Shown here: piece by piece, positions 8,988 to 18,055 of the stretch
How positions within the stretch are numbered: the stretch's first letter is position 1
How the letters are laid out: the number at the start of each line of letters is the position of its first letter
Assembly (NCBI GenBank): GCA_934490165.1
Contig: CAKSTB010000014.1
Span: 12,847 to 76,846, forward strand
From: an uncultured Ruminiclostridium sp.
GTDB taxonomy: Bacteria > Bacillota > Clostridia > Oscillospirales > Ruminococcaceae
Direction of reading: 5' to 3'
Length of the DNA stretch: 64,000 bases
Notes under the pieces: generated by a model
Seen by the model: the letters and a program-made list of their open reading frames with translations, nothing else
What the model was told of the DNA's origin: nothing
Database searches by the model: none
Position numbers and translations under genes: made by a program

Positions 8988-9006
8988 TATTACATCAAAA
9001 AACAGT

Positions 9007-9036
9007 CAGTGTGCCGTTTGGCACACTGCTGATTTT
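9007..9036 (+). terminator. Hairpin terminator after the major tail gene
   Basis: Perfect 9-bp stem CAGTGTGCC / GGCACACTG (9007-9015, 9020-9028) with loop GTTT, then CTGATTTTT. It lies between the tail tube and chaperone genes and probably lowers expression of the downstream genes. Confidence 0.8.
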
Positions 9037-9056
9037 TATCAGGAGGATAACATAAT

Positions 9057-9476
9057 ATGTCATACAAAATTACACGAACACAGAAAATCACGGAAACTCT
9101 TGAGCTGTCTGACAAAAAAGGAAACGTCATCGACAGCATTGATATAGACATAGACGCAGACGCTGTCTGCACAGCTTTTCGAAAGAAGCAGACGGAAGTA
9201 ATTGATGCGGAAAGACGTCTTAAAGAAATAAGAAAAAACGGTGTTGAAACAGATCTTGAATGCGCTTATGAAGCGTATGGAAATGCGGTAATTGCAATTT
9301 TTGAATTAATATTCGGCGAAGACGGCACAAAAAAGTTGCTTGAATTTTTCGAGGACAATTACATTGAAATGGGTATACAGGTAGTGCCGTTTATCAATGC
9401 TATCATTGTGCCGAAAATAAATGAAACGCTTCGTAATCGTAAGGCTCAGATCAGAGCTTTACACAAGTACCGCTAA
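9057..9476 (+). CDS. Phage tail assembly chaperone (N-terminal partner)
   Basis: Protein of 139 aa between the tail tube and Gp15-like genes, in the place of gpG-type chaperones that hold the tape measure during tail assembly. The sequence is charged and helical (VIDAERRLKEIRKN). The stop overlaps the next start by one base (TAATG), so the two are translationally coupled rather than joined by an obvious slippery-site frameshift. AGGAGG lies 9 bases before the ATG. Confidence 0.7.
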   Translation: MSYKITRTQKITETLELSDKKGNVIDSIDIDIDADAVCTAFRKKQTEVIDAERRLKEIRKNGVETDLECAYEAYGNAVIAIFELIFGEDGTKKLLEFFEDNYIEMGIQVVPFINAIIVPKINETLRNRKAQIRALHKYR

Positions 9477-10078
9477 TGAGTACATATTCATTGTCGCAGC
9501 CATGCCCCTGCAGTATAGAAGTCGGGGGCATTTGTTATACATTAAATTTGAGTTTTGACCGTGTTTTATCAGCGTTTGAACTACTGAGCAGTGATGAGCT
9601 TGAAGACACCGATTCATTTGATGTTATCTTCGATTGGCTTGTAATTGCCCCGAAAGTCAAAAATCTTTCGGTAAGAGCCGATGTGGTTAATGAAATTTTC
9701 GATAAACTTATCAATTTTGATAAGGATGACTCTGACACAGAAGCAGAAACGATAAGCTTCGATCAGGATGCGCCTTATATTTATGCCGCATTTAGGCAAG
9801 CCTACGGCATCGACTTGTTCAAAGAGCAAGGAAAGCTACAGTGGTGGGAATTTGTTTCCCTTCTCGGAGCTTTGCCTTCCGATACACGACTGAGTGATAT
9901 TATCGACATACGCACACGACCAGTTCCTGCACCTAACGGTAAAAATCAGGAACAGATATCGGCACTGTTAAAACTCAAAGCACAGTATGCAATTAAAAAT
10001 CCTGTAAACAAACAATCTGCGCAGGACGGTTGGGAACGGTTATGGGGTATTCTCGAAAAACAGGCAGAAGAGAGGTGA
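9476..10078 (+). CDS. Gp15-like phage tail assembly protein
   Basis: Protein of 200 aa resembling the bacteriophage Gp15 family, with a Cys-containing N-terminus, LNLSFDRVLSAFELL at about residues 23-37 and LQWWEFVSLLGALPSDTRLSDII at about 121-143, the best-recognised segment. It sits immediately before the tape measure gene and is the likely second tail chaperone. Coupled to the previous gene by a 1-base overlap. Confidence 0.82.
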   Translation: MSTYSLSQPCPCSIEVGGICYTLNLSFDRVLSAFELLSSDELEDTDSFDVIFDWLVIAPKVKNLSVRADVVNEIFDKLINFDKDDSDTEAETISFDQDAPYIYAAFRQAYGIDLFKEQGKLQWWEFVSLLGALPSDTRLSDIIDIRTRPVPAPNGKNQEQISALLKLKAQYAIKNPVNKQSAQDGWERLWGILEKQAEER

Positions 10079-10082
10079 GATT

Positions 10083-13000
10083 ATGCCGGAAAGCGACGGA
10101 AGAGTAGAATATGAAGTCCGTGCGGACTTAAGTAAAATAGACGCTGATATGGCGGAAGCCGGAAAAAAGGTTTCCGAAGCGGCTCAAAAAGGTGCAAAAA
10201 AACAGGAAGAAGTTGTCGAAAAGTCGCAGGAAAACATTTCACAGGCTGTGAAAAAAGCAAACGATGAAATAGAGAACGACAATTCCAAGACGCAAAAGAA
10301 TATAACAGACACAGCAAAGAAGCAGTCTGACAAAGTAGTGCAAACCGAAAAGAAAAACAAGGAAGCTGTAACGCAGACTGCAAAAAAAGAAGGCGACAAA
10401 GTAGTTGATAACTATAAAAAGGATACACAAGAAATTATCAACAGCACCGATACGCTTTCTTCAGAAGTCGAAAAGAAAACTTCTGGCATAGGCTCAAAAA
10501 TCGGCACAGGTCTTAAAGGTGTCAGAAAAGGCATCGGCGTTGCTGTTGGTGCAGGACTTGCCGCCGCAGGTACAGCTGTAGTTGCAACAACCGGCAAAGC
10601 TATTTCCGCAGCAAATGAACTTGATAAAGCAAATAATCAGCTGACTGCATCGCTCGGGCTTACTGCAGAAGAAGCAGAAAAATACGGTGATATCATTAAA
10701 AAAGTTTACGGCGATAATTACGGCGAAAGCTTTGATGATATATCCAACACGCTCGCTCTAATCAAGCAGCAGATGAAAGACGTCACAGACGATGAGCTTC
10801 AAAAGGTTATTGAAAGCGCATATCTTTTATCGGATACATACGATATAGACATTTCCGAAGGTATCCGTGGTGCAAATGCTCTAATGAAGCAGTTTGGCAT
10901 TACAGCCAAGGAAGCATATAATCTCCTTGCTCAGGGCGCAGAAAAGGGCTTAAATCAGAACGGTGACATAGCCGATCAGCTTGCCGAGTACAGCACTTAC
11001 TATGCTGATATGGGCTTTACCGCTGAAGAAGCCATGTCTATGATGGCAGAAGGCGCAAAAAACGGTGCATTTCAAGTCGATTTTCTGAATGATGCTTTCA
11101 AGGAGTTTTCCATCAGAGCAAAGGACGGCAGTCAGACTACCGCTGACGGAATGGCACTGCTCGGGCTTGACGCAACAAAGCTCGGCGAAGAATTTGCCGC
11201 AGGCGGCGATCGTGCATATCAGGCATTCAAGCTTGTTAACGAAAAGCTCGCCGCCTGCAAAAGCGATGTAGACCGCAACGCCGCCGGTGTTGCGCTTTAC
11301 GGCACAAAGTGGGAAGATCTCGGTGAAGATGCAGTTCTTGCTATGGCTCACATGGGTAATAGCATCGATAAAACCCGGGACAAACTGGGCGAAATGGAAG
11401 GTGTTAAATACAACAGCTTATCCGATATGTTCAACGGACTTTCCCGTACAATTGAACTGCTTCTGATCCCGCTGGGTGAACAGATTATTCCCGTACTTAA
11501 GGATATTATTGAGCTTATCGAACCGATTATTTCTGAGCTTCTGCCACAGATAATTGAGCAGGTTAAGCCGATACTTGACAGCGTTTCCGAGCTTATTCCG
11601 CCGCTCATTGAACTGATCACCGGAATACTGCCGCAGTTTATGGAGTTGCTTAAGCCGATACTCGAAAGCGTTACACGCATTATTCAGAAGCTTGTTCCAA
11701 TTTTGATCAAGCTTTTTGATAAGCTGTTACCGCCGATAATCAAGATCGTGGATACGCTTCTTCCACCGCTTATGGAAGTGAACGAAGCATTACTGCCGAT
11801 ACTTGATGTTGTGATCGAACTGCTTACTCCGATTCTGGAACTTGTGGCTGATCTTGCCGAACCGCTCGGTACTGTTATCTCAGCCGTAGGAAAATTGTTA
11901 TCAGCTGTTATCGGTCTTATTGATGGGGCATTATCGCCGATTATGCCTGTAATATCATCGCTTGCGGATGTGCTACTACAGATACTCGGTCCGGCTCTTG
12001 ATATTGTTGCGGGGCTTGTTAATTCACTTGCAGATGTTTTTTCCGGCGTTACAAATTTCTTATCCGGTGATATTATGGGCGGCTTTGAATCTTTCGGAAA
12101 TGGTCTTGTAAATCTGTTTGACGGCGTATTAAGTACGATTGATTCTATTTTCGGTACTAATCTCACAAATTGGTACAACGAAGTCAAGGAGGCTTGCCAA
12201 AAAATCGGTGAGGAAATGTATGCGGCGACGCATCAGGAAGAAATCAGAGCAAATGAGCTGAGTACGAAATATAACGATCTGCAAAGCAATATGAACGCTT
12301 TTATCGTTAAAGAACTGCGAAGCGGAAAATCGACTGATGATGCACTGCAGTACGCCAAGGACAAATTTCTTAATACCGAAGAAAAAAAAGAGTATTTTAA
12401 CAGTCAGCTCGCAGATTACATTAACAAGGATGTCGTGGACGGTTGGCGTAAAAATATAGTAGATAATAATGGATTTTATTCAATGGGATATAAAGATGAT
12501 GATAATACATCTCCTATAGTTCAATCAATCGCATCAGCAGCAAATGACGGAGCGAAGACTGCTGCGTCATACGTTGGTGCAGGGACAAATTATTCATATA
12601 GTAGCGCGGGGCAAACATCGTATAAAGCGCCTACTTATTCTTATACACCATCCACATTCAGCGCATCTGACTATGCTTATATACCGGAAGAAAAAGAAGA
12701 AAATAAATCGGCAACCTCTTCAAGTAAAAAGGAAAAAAGCTCATCAAGCGCAAAGAAAAAAAGCTCAGCAAGCACAAAGAAAAAAAGCTCAGCAACCTCG
12801 GCTTTAAACAACAGTTCGTCGAGCGATATTCAGAATATAAATATAACATCTTACATTCCGACCGTGTGGGATGATGTTAGCACCGCTAACGCAAAACTTG
12901 CTGCCGGTATTGGAGCACGTAAGGTTGGCAATAGCAAATCGGGCAAGATAATCAGTGGATTATCTTCGGCATCGAAGGTATCGGCATCGGCAGAAAAAGC

Positions 13001-13172
13001 AGATGCCACACTTAACGACGTAGTATCAGAGTTGAAAAATCTAAAAACAGCACAGGAAAAGATGCAGTATACGCTTGATGTCACGCTGAAAACAAATGAT
13101 TACACACTTGCAAAAGCTACCGTCAAGGGAATAAAGAAAATACAGAAGCAAACCGGTAAATCGCCATTATAG
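10083..13172 (+). CDS. Phage tail tape measure protein
   Basis: Protein of 1029 aa that sets tail length. Residues 1-125 are a charged coiled coil with repeated KKQxDKV-type segments. Around 150-175 there is a Gly/Ala-rich hydrophobic stretch (GIGVAVGAGLAAAGTAVVATTGKAI). Residues 430-690 are a long run of hydrophobic Leu/Ile/Pro-rich repeats (LIPPLIELITGILPQ, ILIKLFDKLLPPII) that probably become the membrane channel for DNA entry. The C-terminal part has a Lys/Ser-rich linker (KKEKSSSSAKKKSS, about 880-905). AGGTGAG precedes the ATG. It is by far the longest gene between chaperones and distal tail, as expected. Confidence 0.95.
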   Translation: MPESDGRVEYEVRADLSKIDADMAEAGKKVSEAAQKGAKKQEEVVEKSQENISQAVKKANDEIENDNSKTQKNITDTAKKQSDKVVQTEKKNKEAVTQTAKKEGDKVVDNYKKDTQEIINSTDTLSSEVEKKTSGIGSKIGTGLKGVRKGIGVAVGAGLAAAGTAVVATTGKAISAANELDKANNQLTASLGLTAEEAEKYGDIIKKVYGDNYGESFDDISNTLALIKQQMKDVTDDELQKVIESAYLLSDTYDIDISEGIRGANALMKQFGITAKEAYNLLAQGAEKGLNQNGDIADQLAEYSTYYADMGFTAEEAMSMMAEGAKNGAFQVDFLNDAFKEFSIRAKDGSQTTADGMALLGLDATKLGEEFAAGGDRAYQAFKLVNEKLAACKSDVDRNAAGVALYGTKWEDLGEDAVLAMAHMGNSIDKTRDKLGEMEGVKYNSLSDMFNGLSRTIELLLIPLGEQIIPVLKDIIELIEPIISELLPQIIEQVKPILDSVSELIPPLIELITGILPQFMELLKPILESVTRIIQKLVPILIKLFDKLLPPIIKIVDTLLPPLMEVNEALLPILDVVIELLTPILELVADLAEPLGTVISAVGKLLSAVIGLIDGALSPIMPVISSLADVLLQILGPALDIVAGLVNSLADVFSGVTNFLSGDIMGGFESFGNGLVNLFDGVLSTIDSIFGTNLTNWYNEVKEACQKIGEEMYAATHQEEIRANELSTKYNDLQSNMNAFIVKELRSGKSTDDALQYAKDKFLNTEEKKEYFNSQLADYINKDVVDGWRKNIVDNNGFYSMGYKDDDNTSPIVQSIASAANDGAKTAASYVGAGTNYSYSSAGQTSYKAPTYSYTPSTFSASDYAYIPEEKEENKSATSSSKKEKSSSSAKKKSSASTKKKSSATSALNNSSSSDIQNINITSYIPTVWDDVSTANAKLAAGIGARKVGNSKSGKIISGLSSASKVSASAEKADATLNDVVSELKNLKTAQEKMQYTLDVTLKTNDYTLAKATVKGIKKIQKQTGKSPL

Positions 13173-13183
13173 GAGGTACGGAT

Positions 13184-13528
13184 ATGACGGTGAAAATTAA
13201 CAACATAGACTTGTCGGAATATATCACTGAATGCAATCTCCGTCATTCTTGTCGTGGTGAAAGCACATCGTATAGTCTGAATGGAACAGCATATACGGAC
13301 AGATTCGGAGATTTTAAGATCTCCGGCTCTGTCGCTTTTGGCATAATTCCTGCGGCAAAATGGAAATCTGTTTTTACCATATTAAAAAGCAGTAGTTTCA
13401 CGCTTGAAGTAAACGGCGATTCTTATACCGTTCATGCAAAAGGCGATATATCTGCACCATACGCTTATACCGATGCAAAGCTCGGCGATTGTTATAAAGA
13501 TGTATCCGTGGAGGTGGAGGAGATATGA
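13184..13528 (+). CDS. Small phage tail protein, unknown
   Basis: Protein of 114 aa between the tape measure and tail-fibre genes, with an AGGAGGT 7 bases before the ATG. Predicted beta-rich with no signal peptide. The slot belongs to the distal tail protein in many siphoviruses, but 114 aa is short for that family, and I do not recognise its sequence. It overlaps the next gene by 4 bases. Confidence 0.65.
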   Translation: MTVKINNIDLSEYITECNLRHSCRGESTSYSLNGTAYTDRFGDFKISGSVAFGIIPAAKWKSVFTILKSSSFTLEVNGDSYTVHAKGDISAPYAYTDAKLGDCYKDVSVEVEEI

Positions 13529-16500
13529 TTTCAGTATCATCGAATTATAACGCTGCCGCGATTAAAGCGGTTAGAAATGTCAATGCCAAGTTATCAATCG
13601 GCTCGGTCAATTTCGGCATAGATGATATTGTTTCTGTGGAATTAACGCGTTCGCCGTCGGATGGAGGAATTAGCGTCGGTGGGACATCATCAGCACGTTT
13701 TATTGCAACGTTCCGAGGAAGCGTTGATATTGAAGATAAATATGTCGTAACATTTTCTGTCGGATTTCCAACTGTGATGAAGATAGGCACATTCTATATC
13801 GTAGAGGTTCAACGCGATAAAGGGTTTACAACAATAGAAGCTTATGATCGGTTTTACTTTTTAGACAAACCCTGCAATTTCAACGGTAGTGCTGACGGTA
13901 AAATTTCAGCACTTCAGTTTCCTGCAACACATCAGGAAATGCTCGAGTATATCAGCAAAATTAACGGCTTTTCCCTGAGCGTAACCTGTGAAACTTTTGC
14001 AAAAGTAAAAACGAAACCGATTTATAACAGCGAGGCAACAAATCCGACAAATAAATATTACACTTACCGTGAAATAATCGGCTTTATTGCTGCTTGCAAC
14101 GGCTGTAATGCTCAGTTTGATGCAAACGATAAGCTGATATTTACACGTCCTTCAAACAGCGTTGAAACAGTAGATGAAGGCTCCTGTGAAAGCTGTACTG
14201 TTGCTCAGGATGACGGTTTTACCGTAAAAGGAATACGCTTTACAATAGGCACCGATACTGCATTTTATATCGATGCAAATGGCACTGCTTACAATGAATC
14301 CTTACCGGGTATAATCGAAGCGGTTAATCCACTCGCCACCGTGGAAATAATGGAGTTTGTCTGGAACAAGCTCGGGGGTTATCACTATTTTGCCGTTAAT
14401 GTATCAAGACGTGGCAGAGGGTGGCTGTTCCCTGATGATGTTGTAGAAGTAACAAGCAATGGAACAACTAAAAAAGCTACGATAACCGCTATTTCTTACT
14501 CACTCAGCAAAGACAGCGGATTTTCCGAGCAAATCACATCTACAGCGGAAAGCACTGAACAGTCGTCAAACAGGTACAGTGCCGCAGGCGATCATACGTC
14601 TAATGCGGGTGCTGGGAAATATAACAGCACTACCATTATAAATGATCCCGTTATAATCTCAGAAAAAACAAAAGAATACTTGAAATATGATTACAGCATA
14701 GTCGGATATAACGGCGAAGATAAAATCACTTATGGTCATGACAGTAATGATATAATAGTACAGGGATATGTCTTAAGTCCTTATAGAAAACCGATTGCCA
14801 GCTCCGCTAAATATCAATCGTATACGTTTGTCAATACAAGCATATACAGAACAGTTACCATATATCCTTTTATACTGTATATGGCGAGTGAACAAAAAGA
14901 CTCAGACGGTAATCTTTATACACTGTATTACGTGCGTCACGAGGTATATGGGGAAAAAATCGATGGAACGTCGTGGGAGGAAAAAGGAAATACGTTAACT
15001 ACACGAAATGCAGATTGGGGGGGTGCCTTCCAGTACTCTAATATATATGCTCCTGATGATAGCTACCCATATGGAAGCGTTAATATATATTCTCAAGCGT
15101 ACTTAACTAATAACGACGGCACTTATTCAGCAGCTACAAGCCCAGGTGTCGGGCGTGTTCCGTTTGCTTCGATGGCGGAGTATAATGCGGCTATGAAATT
15201 AACTCGCTCACCTGTTGAGAAAAAAGATGTAATTCAAGCTGTATCAAAAATAATTGAAGCCGGCGGAACAGCAGATTTCCCCGAACTTGGAGAAACTGAT
15301 GTCCTTTATATAGATAGTACCGATAACTCGGCATATAAATGGTCATCAAAAATAAGTGCTTATTATTGTGTAGGCAGAGATTATTTTTCGATTAAAAAAA
15401 TTCGGTCTTCCGCTGAACCAAATTCATCTGAAGCCGAAATACTTGAAGCCCAGTTACTTCAGGATATGCGCTCGCCGACAGAATGGACTCTTCACGCTTC
15501 CTTTGTTCCCCCGAAAGGATATATATGTATAACTGAATTTGAAAGTGGTCAGCACGGCATCAAAATAGGCGATGGAAATACTCCATGGTCAGAACTGCTA
15601 TATGTCAATATTTATGACCTGTCGGGATATTTGAAATCCGATGAGATTGCGGACTGGGCGAAAGCTGATGAAAAGCCCGTGTATACCGCCGAGGAGGTCG
15701 GTGCGGCGGCAAAAAAGCACACGCATACTAAATCGGATATAGCAGATTTTCCGACACTGGGAACGGCGGCGGGAAAGAATGTCGATTACTTTGCAACGGC
15801 GGGGCATACGCATACCGCCGAGGAGGTCGGCGCGGCGGCGGAAAAGCACACGCACATTAAATCGGATATAACAGATTTTCCGACACTGGGAACGGCGGCG
15901 GGAAAGAATGTCGATTACTTTGCAACGGCGGGGCATACGCATACCGCCGAGGAGGTCGGCGCAGCGGCGAAAAAGCACACGCATACTAAATCTGAAATAA
16001 CAGATTTTCCGACACTGGGAACGGCGGCAGGAAAGAATATCGATTACTTTGCGGTGGCGGGACATACGCATACGGCGGCTGAGATAGGTGCAGCGGCGAA
16101 GAGCCACACGCATACGAAGTCACAAATAACAGATTTTCCGACACTGGGAACGGCGGCGGGAAAGAATATCGATTACTTTGCGGCGGCTGAGCACACGCAT
16201 ACAGTCGATGAAGTCGGTGCGGCGGCAGAAAAACATACACACACTAAATCGGATATCACCGATATGCCTGCGTCACTTCCTGCGAACGGCGGTAATGCGG
16301 ATACGGTGGACGGCAAGCACGCTAATGCGTTTTATCCTGCAAAAGCAAATTTTGCTTTGGGGTTGGATTATAACAGCTTGACATCAAACGGCATTTTTGA
16401 ATTGCTCGGAAATGAGTCAAATCCAACAAAAAACGCACCTAACGGCAATGATGCCAGTAACAATTTCTATGTTCAAGTGTTTGTTCATAGTACAGCCTTT

Positions 16501-17586
16501 CTTACGCAAATAGCTACATCGGTGAGATCGGACAAGACGCAATATATCAGATCAATGAGCAACGGGACGTGGAACGCCTGGGGAAAAATAAAATCCGGTG
16601 ACGCGGATACGGTGGACGGCAAGCACGCGAGTGATTTTGCGGTGGCGGGACATACGCATACCGCCGAGGAGGTCGGTGCGGCGGCGAAAAAGCACACGCA
16701 TACTAAATCTGAAATAACAGATTTTCCGACACTGGGAACGGCGGCGGGAAAGAATATTGATTACTTTGCAACGGCGGGGCATACGCATACCGCCGAGGAG
16801 GTCGGTGCGGCGGCAAAAAAGCACACGCATACTAAATCTGAAATAACAGATTTTCCAACACTGGGAACGGCGGCGGGAAAGAATATTGATTACTTTGCGG
16901 CGGCTGAGCATACGCATACAGCGGCTGAGATAGGTGCGGCGACTGCGGCGAATATCACGGCAGCGGTAAATGCTGTCAGCATAGGCGGCAGGAACATTGT
17001 TACAGGTTCGGAAACACTGACTATCGGAACAGGAAAACGTGCAAAAGGGCATTGGCGGACAAGCGGGTCTTCCGGCAACGGTGAAATACTCGGAACATTC
17101 CGGGAAAGTATGCCATCTTGTGGAGAAATAACGGCGATTAGTATAGATTGCTATACGCTCGGTGCGGAATATGGCATTACGCAGGATAATGTCCCACTAG
17201 ACAAAGACAGCTATTATACGTTGTCATGCTGGGTGCGTAGCGGAAGCAGTAATAATGCGCGTTGTGCATTACAGCCTTTTTGGAAGTCATCGACCGATAG
17301 TGGCGGCAGAAAATATTTTGTGGTAGGACCATCGTGGACACGATTGAGTTTCACGTCCACAAAAAAGCCTGCCGCAACCGGTAATTATTCCGCCGGATAT
17401 GTTCTGGCTGTACCGAATGACGATTACCCGGAACCGACTATATCGGTCTGTGGCATAAAGTTGGAAAAAGGTAATAAGCCGACTGACTGGACTCCTGCAC
17501 CTGAGGACGCAGAGCGCAGAATAACGAGCCTTGAGGCGAGAGTGGCGGCGCTCGAAGCGGCGGCGGTATCGGGAGGTGAGGTATAA
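13525..17586 (+). CDS. Phage tail/receptor-binding protein with HTHT repeat array
   Basis: Protein of 1353 aa at the tail tip. Residues 1 to about 355 are a tail-hub/baseplate-like part. A segment EFESGQHGIKIGDGNTPWSELLYV near 670-693 is of the kind common in tail fibres. From about residue 722 there are 43-residue units with DFPTLGTAAGKNxDYFAxAGHTHT and VGAAAxKHTHTKSxI. Five units start at 15688, 15817, 15946, 16075 and 16204, and three more at 16663, 16792 and 16921. A non-repeat insert bounded by ADTVDGKHA motifs separates the two blocks. A C-terminal jelly-roll-like carbohydrate-binding module (GRNIVTGSE... GNKPTDWTPAPED) ends in a short coiled coil (RITSLEARVAALEA). HxH clusters in phage fibres are known metal-binding trimer elements; the receptor role is inferred. 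Confidence 0.85.
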   Translation: MISVSSNYNAAAIKAVRNVNAKLSIGSVNFGIDDIVSVELTRSPSDGGISVGGTSSARFIATFRGSVDIEDKYVVTFSVGFPTVMKIGTFYIVEVQRDKGFTTIEAYDRFYFLDKPCNFNGSADGKISALQFPATHQEMLEYISKINGFSLSVTCETFAKVKTKPIYNSEATNPTNKYYTYREIIGFIAACNGCNAQFDANDKLIFTRPSNSVETVDEGSCESCTVAQDDGFTVKGIRFTIGTDTAFYIDANGTAYNESLPGIIEAVNPLATVEIMEFVWNKLGGYHYFAVNVSRRGRGWLFPDDVVEVTSNGTTKKATITAISYSLSKDSGFSEQITSTAESTEQSSNRYSAAGDHTSNAGAGKYNSTTIINDPVIISEKTKEYLKYDYSIVGYNGEDKITYGHDSNDIIVQGYVLSPYRKPIASSAKYQSYTFVNTSIYRTVTIYPFILYMASEQKDSDGNLYTLYYVRHEVYGEKIDGTSWEEKGNTLTTRNADWGGAFQYSNIYAPDDSYPYGSVNIYSQAYLTNNDGTYSAATSPGVGRVPFASMAEYNAAMKLTRSPVEKKDVIQAVSKIIEAGGTADFPELGETDVLYIDSTDNSAYKWSSKISAYYCVGRDYFSIKKIRSSAEPNSSEAEILEAQLLQDMRSPTEWTLHASFVPPKGYICITEFESGQHGIKIGDGNTPWSELLYVNIYDLSGYLKSDEIADWAKADEKPVYTAEEVGAAAKKHTHTKSDIADFPTLGTAAGKNVDYFATAGHTHTAEEVGAAAEKHTHIKSDITDFPTLGTAAGKNVDYFATAGHTHTAEEVGAAAKKHTHTKSEITDFPTLGTAAGKNIDYFAVAGHTHTAAEIGAAAKSHTHTKSQITDFPTLGTAAGKNIDYFAAAEHTHTVDEVGAAAEKHTHTKSDITDMPASLPANGGNADTVDGKHANAFYPAKANFALGLDYNSLTSNGIFELLGNESNPTKNAPNGNDASNNFYVQVFVHSTAFLTQIATSVRSDKTQYIRSMSNGTWNAWGKIKSGDADTVDGKHASDFAVAGHTHTAEEVGAAAKKHTHTKSEITDFPTLGTAAGKNIDYFATAGHTHTAEEVGAAAKKHTHTKSEITDFPTLGTAAGKNIDYFAAAEHTHTAAEIGAATAANITAAVNAVSIGGRNIVTGSETLTIGTGKRAKGHWRTSGSSGNGEILGTFRESMPSCGEITAISIDCYTLGAEYGITQDNVPLDKDSYYTLSCWVRSGSSNNARCALQPFWKSSTDSGGRKYFVVGPSWTRLSFTSTKKPAATGNYSAGYVLAVPNDDYPEPTISVCGIKLEKGNKPTDWTPAPEDAERRITSLEARVAALEAAAVSGGEV
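15688..16966 (+). repeat. 129-bp tandem repeat array inside the tail-fibre gene
   Basis: In-frame 129-bp units start at 15688, 15817, 15946, 16075 and 16204 and again at 16663, 16792 and 16921. They are nearly identical at DNA level, including synonymous positions, which suggests recent expansion or gene conversion. Each unit codes 43 aa with two HTHT clusters. The unequal block sizes fit unit gain and loss. Confidence 0.9.
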
Positions 17587-17816
17587 TGCTGGACTTTGGA
17601 AAATGGATCGTCGAGGTCGCAGTGAACGGCGTTAAGAGCGGCAGCTTTGACAGAGCCTGGGCGGCTATGCAGCTTGGTAATCACTACAGCCGTGACAGAA
17701 TAACGGCGGAGGATATTGCGAGGTTTGACGCGGAGATCGATGAGTATGAGGCAAAGATGAAGGCAGAGCAGGAAGAGATCAGCGACGAGCTGATTGAAAT
17801 AACAGATGCCGAGTAA
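17586..17816 (+). CDS. Small phage protein between fibre and holin, unknown
   Basis: Protein of 76 aa, acidic C-terminal half with predicted coiled coil (DEYEAKMKAEQEEISDELIEI). GGAGGTGAGGTATA precedes the ATG, which overlaps the fibre stop. The slot is often held by short XkdX-type proteins in Firmicutes prophages, but I do not see the diagnostic sequence. Function unknown. Confidence 0.6.
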   Translation: MLDFGKWIVEVAVNGVKSGSFDRAWAAMQLGNHYSRDRITAEDIARFDAEIDEYEAKMKAEQEEISDELIEITDAE

Positions 17817-17836
17817 TCGGTAGAAAGGACTAAATT

Positions 17837-18055
17837 ATGAATAAAATTGACTGGAAACGCAAACTGACAAGCCGTAAATGGTGGTTAGCATTAACCGGAT
17901 TTATAACCGGTTTGATAATTGCTTTCGGTGGATCGGACGAAACGGCTACTACTGTATCAGGATGCCTGATGTCAGGTGCAGCTGTACTGGCTTATACTAT
18001 CGGCGAAGGACTTGCCGATAGCAATAACAAGGAGGATAAAACAGATGAGAATTAA
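17837..18055 (+). CDS. Phage holin (phi LC3-like)
   Basis: Small membrane protein of 72 aa that forms lysis holes in the host membrane. N-terminal NKIDWKRKLTSRKWWLALTGF is typical of the phi LC3 holin family. Two membrane segments are visible (about residues 17-33 and 41-58), followed by a charged Asn/Lys/Asp tail. AAAGGACT precedes the ATG. It overlaps the endolysin gene by 11 bases, the classic lysis cassette. Confidence 0.88.
   Translation: MNKIDWKRKLTSRKWWLALTGFITGLIIAFGGSDETATTVSGCLMSGAAVLAYTIGEGLADSNNKEDKTDEN

Noticed and set aside
9400..9480. Programmed frameshift joining the tail chaperones
   Set aside because: No slippery heptamer was noticed near the junction; the genes overlap as TAATG, which explains coupling.
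15688..16966. Possible diversity-generating retroelement target in the tail fibre
   Set aside because: There is no reverse transcriptase or template repeat in the window, and the repeats are in-frame tandem copies rather than a variable C-terminal region.
15598..17078. Several open frames on the - strand through the tail repeats
   Set aside because: They are shadows of the repetitive coding sequence, without ribosome-binding sites or family resemblance.
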